Source: JBBDWJ01 sp040902925 (GTDB taxonomy: Bacteria; Acidobacteriota; Terriglobia; Bryobacterales; UBA6623). Taken from it: 5,266 nucleotides of DNA. Shown piece after piece: positions 1-5,094 of this stretch. The notes beneath the pieces are model-generated. The model was not told where the DNA came from and searched no databases. It saw nothing but the letters and a program-made list of their open reading frames with translations. Each line of letters opens with the position of its first letter. Within the stretch, counting starts at the first letter, position 1. The stretch is taken from contig JBBDWJ010000140.1 in NCBI GenBank assembly GCA_040902925.1, positions 1 through 5,266 of the forward strand, written 5' to 3'. Both the position numbers and the translations under genes were made by a program.

Positions 1-62
1 TTACTCGCAGTGTGACCCGCCTTGCGAGGCAGTAACATGCCGATACGGCTGTCTGGGGGCGT

Positions 63-86
63 AGGTTTCGGTCGGGAGCCTTTTTT
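63..86 (+). terminator. Probable intrinsic terminator of an upstream gene
   Basis: Positions 63-69 (AGGTTTC) can pair with 75-81 (GGGAGCCT, with two G-U wobbles) around a five-base GGTCG loop. The stem runs directly into a T tract at 81-86. The hairpin is short and partly wobble-paired, so it is weaker than the terminator after rpoD. It sits immediately before the candidate rpoD promoter, which fits the end of one transcription unit and the start of the next. The upstream gene itself is not recognisable in this window. Confidence 0.4.
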
Positions 87-87
87 G

Positions 88-118
88 TTGCAAATCGGTT
101 GTATTTCGTTGATACTAT
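88..118 (+). promoter_or_regulatory. Candidate sigma-70-type promoter for rpoD
   Basis: TTGCAA (88-93) and GATACT (111-116) are 17 bases apart, and each matches the -35 and -10 consensus at 4 of 6 positions. An overlapping reading is TACTAT at 113-118, preceded by TGA (110-112) as an extended -10. Either reading places transcription start near 123-126. The AT-rich patch stands out from its GC-rich surroundings. It would give rpoD a leader of about 275-280 nt. No regulator site is identified with confidence. Confidence 0.45.
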
Positions 119-141
119 ATCGGTAAACCTTAGAGGGGTGG

Positions 142-417
142 ATGTTACGCGCGCTGCCCCGCTATCTGCTGGACGCAGCCTCGGCGCTCCAGCCTCCCGC
201 AGTGGAATTTGGGCCACAATCCTGTTCGGAACAACTATTAGTGCAGTCCGAGATTAACCCAGCCTGGCGAAGGTTCACTTGTTACGGGAACGCTGGCGAG
301 GTGGTGAGCCACGCGGGCGGTGTGTGCCGATTCGCTCGTTCGTCCGGGCCGGGGATTGCCCGGAACTCCTTGCTGAGAGACTGGCGTCAAGGGAGGCCTC
401 GTGGATCATTTCGATGA
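142..417 (+). CDS. Possible leader ORF of 91 codons overlapping the rpoD start (doubtful)
   Basis: An ATG lies 3 nt after an AGAGGGG Shine-Dalgarno-like sequence (132-138), soon after the candidate transcription start. The frame stays open to TGA at 415-417, overlapping the GTG of rpoD by 17 nt in another frame. I recognise no family, motif, signal peptide or membrane segment. The product is rich in Ala, Arg, Gly, Pro and Ser, and codon choice loses the strong third-position GC bias after roughly the first 20 codons. That argues against a conserved protein. It could be a non-coding leader that is open by chance, or a short translated leader whose ribosomes unfold the hairpin covering the rpoD ribosome binding site. 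Confidence 0.2.
   Translation: MLRALPRYLLDAASALQPPAVEFGPQSCSEQLLVQSEINPAWRRFTCYGNAGEVVSHAGGVCRFARSSGPGIARNSLLRDWRQGRPRGSFR
343..364 (+). promoter_or_regulatory. GC-rich hairpin in the rpoD leader
   Basis: TCCGGGC (343-349) is perfectly complementary to GCCCGGA (358-364), giving a 7-bp stem with an 8-base loop. It ends one base before the hairpin that masks the rpoD ribosome binding site, so the two could stack. No T tract follows, so it is not a terminator. A second leader hairpin lies further up, at 169-192: 8 bp with one bulged C and a 7-base loop. GC-rich DNA forms such stems easily, so function is inferred. Confidence 0.35.
366..396 (+). promoter_or_regulatory. rpoD ribosome binding site within a potential anti-Shine-Dalgarno hairpin
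   Basis: The rpoD Shine-Dalgarno sequence is GGGAGG at 391-396, four bases before the GTG at 401, and it fixes that start. CTCC at 366-369 pairs with GGAG at 392-395, and TTG at 370-372 pairs with CAA at 388-390, leaving G391 bulged. This makes a 7-bp stem with a 15-base loop that would occlude the ribosome binding site. Such folds are typical of translation control by temperature, ligand, protein or upstream translation. Which of these applies, if any, cannot be told from sequence. Confidence 0.4.
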
Positions 418-1945
418 CCAGTTTATTTCTGAGCGGCACGACCCGTTGGCCGCAGCCCTAGAGAACGGCGCCGAGTTCCTGGAGAACGGGCACCGCAACG
501 GCGACTTTGAGTTCGGGCAACAACCTGTTCAAGAGGAGTCCATCTACACCGATGATCCCGTCAGGGTCTACCTGCGGGAAATGGGCGCGGTGCCGCTGCT
601 GACCCGCGAGGGCGAAGTCAACCTGGCGCGGCGGATGGAGCGCGGCAAGACTCAGATGCGCCGCGCGATTTCGCGCTCGCCGCTGGCCGTGGCGATGGTT
701 CTGGACCTTTACGAGAAGTCGAAGAAGGGCGACATCGGGATCGATTCTCTGGTTGAGCTCGGTGACGCCGAGGAAGGCAGCGACGAGAAGGCAAAGCGCC
801 GCACGCAGGCGCGCCACCGGTTGGCCCGCGTCGCCCGGATGTACCGGCAGTTCAGCCAGGTGGAAACGAAGGTACAGGCAACTCCGAAGCGGAACGTTAA
901 CGTTCTCCGCCGGCTGAGCATCAAGCACCGCCGGTCGATCATTCAGGTTTCGCAGGCCATCCAGGAAGTTCCCTTTCACCAGGACTATTGGTCCGCTTTT
1001 ACCGAGCGGCTCGAACAGGTTCGCGGCGAGTTGGAGCCGATGGCGGCGCAGCTTTCGCGGCTGGATTCGAAGGCGAGCCGTAAAAACGCGGCGGCTCAAG
1101 CGGCATTGCGCGACCTGAAGCGCACCATGCGCAAGGTCGAAATGCAGTACGGCGTAACGGTCGAGGCCGTGCGGCACACCATGCGGCGCATCTGGCTCGG
1201 CGAAATCGAAGCCGAGCGGGCCAAAAAGGCGCTGGTCGAAGCCAACCTGCGACTCGTCGTTTCGGTGGCCAAAAAATACGTCAACCGAGGACTGCACCTG
1301 CTGGACCTGATCCAGGAGGGTAATATCGGGCTGATGCGCGCGGCGGAAAAATTCGAATACCGGCGCGGCTATAAATTTTCCACCTATGCAACCTGGTGGA
1401 TTCGCCAGGCCATCACGCGCGCCATCGCCGACCAGTCGCGCACCATCCGCATTCCGGTCCACATGAACGAAAGCATGAACAAGTTCCTGCGGGCCTCGCG
1501 CGAGCTCGAAAAAGAGCTCGGCCGCACGCCGACCAACGACGAAATCGGCGAGCGGATGGAGATTTCCGCCGAGAAAGTTCAGAAGCTCAAGACCATCTCG
1601 CGCGATCCGGTGTCGCTTGAAACTCCGGTCGGCCGCGATGGCGAATCCGCTCTCGGCGATCTGCTCGAAGACCGCTGGGTGGGCTCGCCGGTGGACGCTG
1701 TGATCGACTCGAACGTTCGCGAAGAGACGGCCGACGTGCTCAAGACGCTTTCTCCCAAGGAGGAGAAGGTAATTCGGATGCGCTTCGGCATCGGCTGCGA
1801 GCGCGAGCACACGCTCGAAGAGATCGGGCAGGAGTTCGCGGTGACCCGCGAGCGTATCCGCCAGATTGAAGCCAAGGCCCTGCGAGCTCTGCGCGGCCCC
1901 GACCGCGCGCGGCGGCTGCGGGCGTTGATCGCGGCGAAGCACTGA
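401..1945 (+). CDS. rpoD: Primary RNA polymerase sigma factor RpoD (sigma-70 family)
   Basis: This is the housekeeping sigma factor, which directs core RNA polymerase to -35/-10 promoters. Of its 514 residues, region 1.2 is at about 51-82 (DDPVRVYLREMG). A charged non-conserved linker covers about 85-275. Region 2 is at about 276-355, with the core-binding RGLHLLDLIQEGNIGLM, the -10-reading YKFSTYATWWIRQAITRAI and IRIPVHM. Region 3 is at about 356-435, with the finger segment LGDLLEDRWVGSP. Region 4 is at about 440-510, with helix-turn-helix TLEEIGQEF...VTRERIRQIEAKALR. Near-identity to primary sigmas in regions 2.4 and 4.2 separates it from alternative sigmas. Region 1.1 as in E. coli is missing and replaced by about 50 acidic residues. 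The GTG start has a good Shine-Dalgarno sequence; an in-frame stop at 374-376 excludes longer versions, and the next Met is residue 61. The gene lies alone between two terminators. Specific to this copy are NESMNKF after region 2.4 and the basic tail GPDRARRLRALI. Confidence 0.97.
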   Translation: MDHFDDQFISERHDPLAAALENGAEFLENGHRNGDFEFGQQPVQEESIYTDDPVRVYLREMGAVPLLTREGEVNLARRMERGKTQMRRAISRSPLAVAMVLDLYEKSKKGDIGIDSLVELGDAEEGSDEKAKRRTQARHRLARVARMYRQFSQVETKVQATPKRNVNVLRRLSIKHRRSIIQVSQAIQEVPFHQDYWSAFTERLEQVRGELEPMAAQLSRLDSKASRKNAAAQAALRDLKRTMRKVEMQYGVTVEAVRHTMRRIWLGEIEAERAKKALVEANLRLVVSVAKKYVNRGLHLLDLIQEGNIGLMRAAEKFEYRRGYKFSTYATWWIRQAITRAIADQSRTIRIPVHMNESMNKFLRASRELEKELGRTPTNDEIGERMEISAEKVQKLKTISRDPVSLETPVGRDGESALGDLLEDRWVGSPVDAVIDSNVREETADVLKTLSPKEEKVIRMRFGIGCEREHTLEEIGQEFAVTRERIRQIEAKALRALRGPDRARRLRALIAAKH

Positions 1946-1969
1946 GCTTGTGGTCATCGATCGCCGCGA
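1929..1969 (+). repeat. 9-bp inverted repeat straddling the rpoD stop codon
   Basis: TCGCGGCGA (1929-1937) and TCGCCGCGA (1961-1969) are perfect reverse complements separated by 23 bases, which include the TGA stop at 1943-1945. Inside, AAGC (1937-1940) can pair with GCTT (1946-1949). A TTTT run follows a few bases after the right arm (1973-1976). It may be a weak first terminator or 3'-end stabiliser ahead of the strong terminator. It may also be chance in GC-rich sequence. Confidence 0.3.
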
Positions 1970-2001
1970 GGGTTTTGCGCTCTTGCGGTCCGTGAGTTCC
2001 T

Positions 2002-2045
2002 TAAGAGAGCCAGGCCATTTCATGGCTGCGGCTCTCTTATTTTTT
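2002..2045 (+). terminator. Strong intrinsic terminator of rpoD
   Basis: TAAGAGAGCC (2002-2011) is perfectly complementary to GGCTCTCTTA (2030-2039), a 10-bp stem. An inner stem GCCAT (2014-2018)/ATGGC (2022-2026) caps it with a TTC loop. A run of six T at 2040-2045 follows at once. This is a textbook rho-independent terminator about 57 nt after the rpoD stop, and it separates rpoD from the next unit. Confidence 0.93.
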
Positions 2046-2141
2046 GCCCCGCCGGCTACGGGCCCGCTGTGCCGCGTTCTTGATTTTCGTCGATGATTCT
2101 CGATCCGTGCCGTGCTTCTTCGTGTGGTAAAAATCCCCGAT

Positions 2142-2150
2142 TGCTATAAT
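2142..2150 (+). promoter_or_regulatory. Extended -10 promoter for the glycosyltransferase unit
   Basis: TGC TATAAT is an exact extended -10 (TGn followed by the full consensus hexamer), in an AT-richer stretch between the rpoD terminator and the next gene. No good -35 box is seen 16-18 bases upstream, as is usual for extended -10 promoters. Transcription would begin near 2157, giving a leader of about 20 nt that carries the GGAG ribosome binding site at 2167-2170. The remainder of the gap, 2046-2141, shows nothing else recognisable. Confidence 0.65.
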
Positions 2151-2176
2151 CCCCTTTTCCTTTCCCGGAGTCACTG

Positions 2177-2920
2177 TTGCTTTCCTCCCTTTCGGTCGTC
2201 ATCCCGGCGTACAACGAAGAAACCCGCCTGCCCTTGAGTCTCGAGAAGATCGCCGCTTATTTGGGCGAGACTCCGGAGCGCCCCGCCGAGATCGTGGTCG
2301 TCAATGACGGCTCCAGCGATGGGACAGCGGCGGCGGCGCGGCGGCTGGCTCCCAAGCTCGAGCGTCCCAACCTCACGGTTCGCGTGCTCGACAACCCGGG
2401 GAATCGCGGCAAGGGCTACAGCGTGCGTAACGGCATGCTCGAGGGGCGCTACGATTGGCTGCTATTTACCGACGCGGACCTGTCGGCGCCGATTGAAGAG
2501 TTGAGCGAGCTGGAGCGGGCGGTATCGAGCAACGGCTACGATGTCGCGATCGGCTCGCGCGCGCTCGACCGTTCGTTGATCGGCGTGCATCAGCCGTGGT
2601 TTCGCGAAACGCTGGGCCGGATCTTCAACCTCGCAGTGCGCGTGAGCACCGGCCTGTCGTTCGCCGATACGCAATGCGGGTTCAAGCTGTTCCGGCGGGA
2701 AGCGGCGCACAAGATCTTTTCGCGGCAGTTGATCGAGCGGTTCGGCTTCGACGTCGAGATTCTCTTTCTGGCGAAGAAGCTGGGCTTTCGAGTCATCGAA
2801 GTGCCGGTGCGGTGGGATCATGTGGAAGGAACTAAAGTGAGCACCATGGCCGGCGCTGACGCCTTTCTGGACGGCTGGCGCGTGCGGCGCAACGACTGGG
2901 CCGGTAAGTATGATGAGTAA
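2177..2920 (+). CDS. Family 2 glycosyltransferase, dolichyl/polyprenyl-phosphate glucosyltransferase-like
   Basis: This is a 247-residue GT-A fold enzyme that likely transfers a sugar from a nucleotide-sugar to a polyprenyl-phosphate carrier at the inner membrane face, by analogy with Alg5-type glucosyltransferases. Visible motifs in order are VVIPAYNEE (7-15), VVNDGSSDGT (41-50), NRGKGYSVRNGML (76-88), metal-binding D99-A-D101 in FTDADLS, GSRAL (126-130), DTQCGFKLFRREAA (164-177), FGFDVEILF (189-197) and VPVRW followed by EGTKVS (209-222). The last element and DTQCGFK favour the dolichyl-phosphate glucose synthase branch over generic GT2. No membrane helix is apparent, so it should act as a soluble or peripheral protein. 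The start is TTG, with GGAG six bases upstream; an in-frame TAA at 2147-2149 rules out a longer protein and the next Met is residue 87. The YceI gene begins 3 nt after its stop. The actual sugar and lipid substrate are not determined. Confidence 0.88.
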   Translation: MLSSLSVVIPAYNEETRLPLSLEKIAAYLGETPERPAEIVVVNDGSSDGTAAAARRLAPKLERPNLTVRVLDNPGNRGKGYSVRNGMLEGRYDWLLFTDADLSAPIEELSELERAVSSNGYDVAIGSRALDRSLIGVHQPWFRETLGRIFNLAVRVSTGLSFADTQCGFKLFRREAAHKIFSRQLIERFGFDVEILFLAKKLGFRVIEVPVRWDHVEGTKVSTMAGADAFLDGWRVRRNDWAGKYDE

Positions 2921-2923
2921 ACG

Positions 2924-3571
2924 ATGCGTGTGGATTTATCGTGCCGCATGAGTCGCGTCTCGCGGCGTGTGCTCGTGTTGTTGATCTCTCTACTATTCGT
3001 CCCCGCCGTGTTGTTTGCCGAGACGCGCGCCTACCGTATCGAGCCGTCGCCCGATTCGCGCTTTGCCCTCGAGGTCTACAAGACCGGGCTGATGAACGGC
3101 AAAAAGCACCTGCTTGTATTCGAGCGGTATCAGGGCCGGATCGAATACGACGCCGCGAACCCTGCGCAATCGCGGGTCGAGTTGACGATACAATCGGCGA
3201 GCCTGTCGGTGCAGGATGACTGGGTCAACGAGAACGAGCGGAAAAAGATCGCGGACGAGGCGTTGAACAAGCAACTCATCGTGGAGCAACACCCCGAGTT
3301 GAAGTTTCATTCCGGCTCGATTCGACCCGCGGACGCTCCAGGCCACTATGAAGTGCAGGGTGAACTGACGATTCGCAATCTTGCGCGGCCGGTGATCGTT
3401 CAGGTGACCATGAGCGAACCGCGCGAAGGAGTTCTGCTTTTCGAAGGCGATGCCACTGTCGAGATGAAAGACTACGGCCTGAAGCCGCCGTCAGCGGCGC
3501 TGGGGTTGATTGGGACCAAGAATGAGATGAAGGTGATCTTTCAATTGCACGCCGTGCCCGCCGGGCCGTGA
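2924..3571 (+). CDS. Exported YceI-like (lipocalin-fold, isoprenoid/lipid-binding) protein
   Basis: The precursor has 215 residues. A basic n-region (RVSRR), a hydrophobic stretch at about 16-31 and probable cleavage after FA (32) predict Sec export to the periplasm. The mature part shows the YceI pattern: YRIEP near its start (37-41), GRIEYD (71-76), SRVELTIQSASLSV (83-96), a helix-like ADEALNKQL (110-118), HPELKFHS (123-130), and YEVQGELTIRNLARPVIVQV (142-161). The end is the strand-rich DYGLKPPSAALGLIGTKNEMKVIF. Characterised YceI proteins bind polyisoprenoid or amphiphilic ligands in an extended beta-barrel; no catalytic role is established. ATG 2924 lies 3 nt after the glycosyltransferase stop, so co-transcription is very likely. 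ATG 2948 (residue 9) gives a more typical signal peptide and may be the true start; neither has a strong ribosome binding site. The GKKHLLVFERYQG segment (59-71) sits where other YceI proteins carry a shorter, different link. Confidence 0.88.
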   Translation: MRVDLSCRMSRVSRRVLVLLISLLFVPAVLFAETRAYRIEPSPDSRFALEVYKTGLMNGKKHLLVFERYQGRIEYDAANPAQSRVELTIQSASLSVQDDWVNENERKKIADEALNKQLIVEQHPELKFHSGSIRPADAPGHYEVQGELTIRNLARPVIVQVTMSEPREGVLLFEGDATVEMKDYGLKPPSAALGLIGTKNEMKVIFQLHAVPAGP

Positions 3572-3639
3572 TTTCGCTTTAAGCCGAACTCGCGCTTGCG
3601 CGCTCATCCGACCAAGCCTCAGAATGGCAGCTTCGCCTC

Positions 3640-4350
3640 ATGCTTCGCGCTTACCTGCTTGTCTACCCGTTTCTTGCGATCTACGTCGCTCTGGGAGCGA
3701 CTCTGTTCGTGCCGCTGACCTGGCTGATCCGCGACATTCGCCCGATCTACTGGGTGGCGCGGACCGGCGTTCGCCTGGCGCTCGGCCTGTCGGGCGTTCG
3801 CGTGCGGCAAATCCACGCCGAGTATGCGGCCGCGCATCCCACGGCAGTTTTTGTCTGCAACCACGTCAGTAATATCGATCCGCCGGCCTTGTTCATGGCG
3901 CTGCCGCGAATTGCCGTCATCCTCAAGCGCGAGCTGCGGCGCATTCCCCTGCTCGGCTACGTGATGGAACTGGGCGGATTTATCTATGTGAACCGCCAGG
4001 CGCGCGGATCACGGCGCGAGGCGCTCGAAAAAGCAGTGGACACGCTGCGTAGTGGCACCTCGCTGCTGATTTTTCCCGAAGGCACCCGCAGTCCCGATGG
4101 GTATCTACTGCCGTTTCGGCCGGGGCCCTTCACGATGGCGATCGAAGCCCAAACGCCGATCGTGCCGATCACGGTTCACGGCACGCGTGAGTTGATGCCG
4201 AAAGGAAAGGGCACGATTCAGCCGGGAACCATCACGCTCCGCTTTCACACGCCGATTTCGACGGTAGGGCTAACGACCGCGGACCGCAATGAACTGATCG
4301 AGCGCGTGCGCTTGGTGATGGAGGGGTCCGTCGGCAAACGCGAAAGCTAG
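3640..4350 (+). CDS. plsC: 1-acyl-sn-glycerol-3-phosphate acyltransferase (PlsC/LPLAT family)
   Basis: It likely acylates lysophosphatidic acid to phosphatidic acid, the second acylation step of glycerophospholipid synthesis, on the cytoplasmic membrane. The 236 residues are a normal PlsC length. An N-terminal hydrophobic segment (about 4-30) anchors the protein. The four acyltransferase blocks are present: catalytic H75-X4-D80 in NHVSNIDPP; GGFIYVNRQ (112-120) with the conserved Arg; FPEGTRS (145-151) for glycerophosphate binding; and IVPITVHG (174-181). The usual Lys/Gly-rich block after motif III reads FRPGPF here. ATG 3640 is the only start in frame after TAA 3580-3582, though its ribosome binding site is poor. 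It lies 68 nt after the YceI gene with no promoter or terminator visible between, so it may be the third gene of that operon. Acyl specificity, and whether it acts on a lipid other than lysophosphatidate (such as an ornithine or lyso-lipid), cannot be read. Confidence 0.92.
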   Translation: MLRAYLLVYPFLAIYVALGATLFVPLTWLIRDIRPIYWVARTGVRLALGLSGVRVRQIHAEYAAAHPTAVFVCNHVSNIDPPALFMALPRIAVILKRELRRIPLLGYVMELGGFIYVNRQARGSRREALEKAVDTLRSGTSLLIFPEGTRSPDGYLLPFRPGPFTMAIEAQTPIVPITVHGTRELMPKGKGTIQPGTITLRFHTPISTVGLTTADRNELIERVRLVMEGSVGKRES

Positions 4351-4365
4351 CCCAGGTGCCCAGGT
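4350..4365 (+). repeat. Tandem 8-bp direct repeat between plsC and the Uma2 gene
   Basis: GCCCAGGT occurs twice in direct succession (4350-4357, 4358-4365), starting at the last base of the plsC stop codon. It is flanked by GCTAG (4346-4350) and CTAGC (4366-4370) in inverted orientation. Two copies are too few to call an operator or an insertion scar; it may be a slippage duplication. Confidence 0.5.
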
Positions 4366-4395
4366 CTAGCTACATGTGCATGTTCGTCGTGGCGC

Positions 4396-4424
4396 TTGAT
4401 GCTAACAACAGGCAGGAGTAATAT
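4396..4424 (+). promoter_or_regulatory. Candidate promoter for the Uma2 gene, possibly leaderless
   Basis: TTGATG (4396-4401) and TAATAT (4419-4424) are separated by 17 bases, each matching consensus at 4 of 6 positions. Transcription would start about 6-7 bases past the -10, at or within a base of the ATG at 4431, giving a leaderless message. The other signals for this gene are weak: GGAG at 4415-4418 is 12 bases from the ATG and AGGA at 4426-4429 only one base away. Confidence 0.35.
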
Positions 4425-4430
4425 CAGGAC

Positions 4431-5006
4431 ATGGGCCGCCCCGCGCAAGCGCAAGACTTTCTCACTGCCGCGTGGCTCGCTGAAACTCCGGATGGAATGT
4501 TCCAACGGGAACTCGATGAAGGGGAGTTGATACTGATGGCGCCCGCTGGGGGAGAGCATGGCCTTATCGAGGTGGAACTGACCGGGCTGCTGTTCGGTGA
4601 GGTCAAGCGCCGTAAGCTCGGTGTCCTGTTTTCTTCCGACACGGGCTTCCTTCTTCAACGCAATCCCGACACAGTCCGCTGCCCCGACATTGGTTTCGTG
4701 CGCAAAGAGCGGCTCCCGTTGTCGTATGCCAAAGAAGGAGGCTATGTCGTTGGAGCTCCGGACCTGGCGGTCGAAATTCAGTCGCCTTCGCAATCGCCCG
4801 CGGATCTCGAAAAGAAGGTGCGGCAGTACCTCGCTGCCGGCACTCACACGGCCTGGGTGATCCACCTGCGCCGTAGGCAGGCACGTATCTATGGTCCTTC
4901 GGGCGCGGTAACGGAGGTCGGCAAAGAAGGCTTTCTGGAAGCGCAGGAGATTCTTCCCGGCATTCGGATCGCACTACGCAGCATCTTTGAGCCGCAAATG
5001 GATTGA
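4431..5006 (+). CDS. Uma2/DUF820 family protein (PD-(D/E)XK nuclease fold)
   Basis: The 191 residues match Uma2-family length and pattern from end to end: LTAAWLAETPDGMFQRELDEGELILMAP (start of block about 11, then E27-P38), EHGLIEVEL (42-50), SSDTGFLLQRNPDTVRCPDIGFV (68-90), GAPDLAVEIQSPS (108-120), DLEKKVRQYLAAG (125-137), WVIHLRRRQARIY (142-154) and ILPGIRI (174-180). The family adopts the PD-(D/E)XK endonuclease fold. Likely active-site residues here are D86, D111, E115 and K128 or K129. Biochemical roles are poorly known; members are abundant, often lone genes in cyanobacteria, Acidobacteriota and similar bacteria, so 'endonuclease' is a fold-based name. The protein is probably cytoplasmic, with no signal or membrane segment. 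ATG 4431 is favoured because homologues have a similar short lead-in before the E-L-x-x-GE block; residue 23 (ATG 4497) would cut into it. It sits 80 nt after plsC and converges with a minus-strand gene. Confidence 0.9.
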   Translation: MGRPAQAQDFLTAAWLAETPDGMFQRELDEGELILMAPAGGEHGLIEVELTGLLFGEVKRRKLGVLFSSDTGFLLQRNPDTVRCPDIGFVRKERLPLSYAKEGGYVVGAPDLAVEIQSPSQSPADLEKKVRQYLAAGTHTAWVIHLRRRQARIYGPSGAVTEVGKEGFLEAQEILPGIRIALRSIFEPQMD

Positions 5007-5094
5007 GGTGTGCCGGCTGGCGTTGGTTTTTTCCTCCAGCGATTGGGTTCCGTTTGATTCCCGTTTTTCGATTCGCTTTCCTAGTAGCCGCTTG

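Noticed and set aside
3..35. Frame ending ...RLARQ-stop at 33-35, possibly the C-terminus of an upstream gene such as dnaG
   Set aside because: Ten codons are too few to recognise a protein, and other frames are equally possible; only the probable terminator at 63-86 hints at an upstream gene.
264..386. Three CTGGCG hexamers (264-269, 293-298, 381-386) in the rpoD leader
   Set aside because: Irregular spacing and a hexamer that is common in this GC-rich sequence; no sign of an operator array.
458..2023. A 521-codon open frame on the minus strand covering rpoD
   Set aside because: It mirrors the sigma factor gene and arises from strong third-position GC bias; the product is low-complexity, without motifs, and would start inside the rpoD terminator.
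3591..3602. CGCGC/GCGCG self-complementary stretch between the YceI gene and plsC
   Set aside because: The loop would be only two bases and no T tract follows; it is ordinary GC-rich sequence and does not separate the two genes.
4372..4383. ACATG-TG-CATGT dyad upstream of the Uma2 gene
   Set aside because: Five-base arms around a two-base centre are expected by chance; it lies upstream of the candidate -35 box but nothing else supports a regulator site.
5016..5040. GCTGG...CCAGC inverted repeat with a T6 run between the Uma2 gene and the minus-strand gene
   Set aside because: The T run is inside the 15-base loop rather than after the stem, so it is not an intrinsic terminator in either direction.
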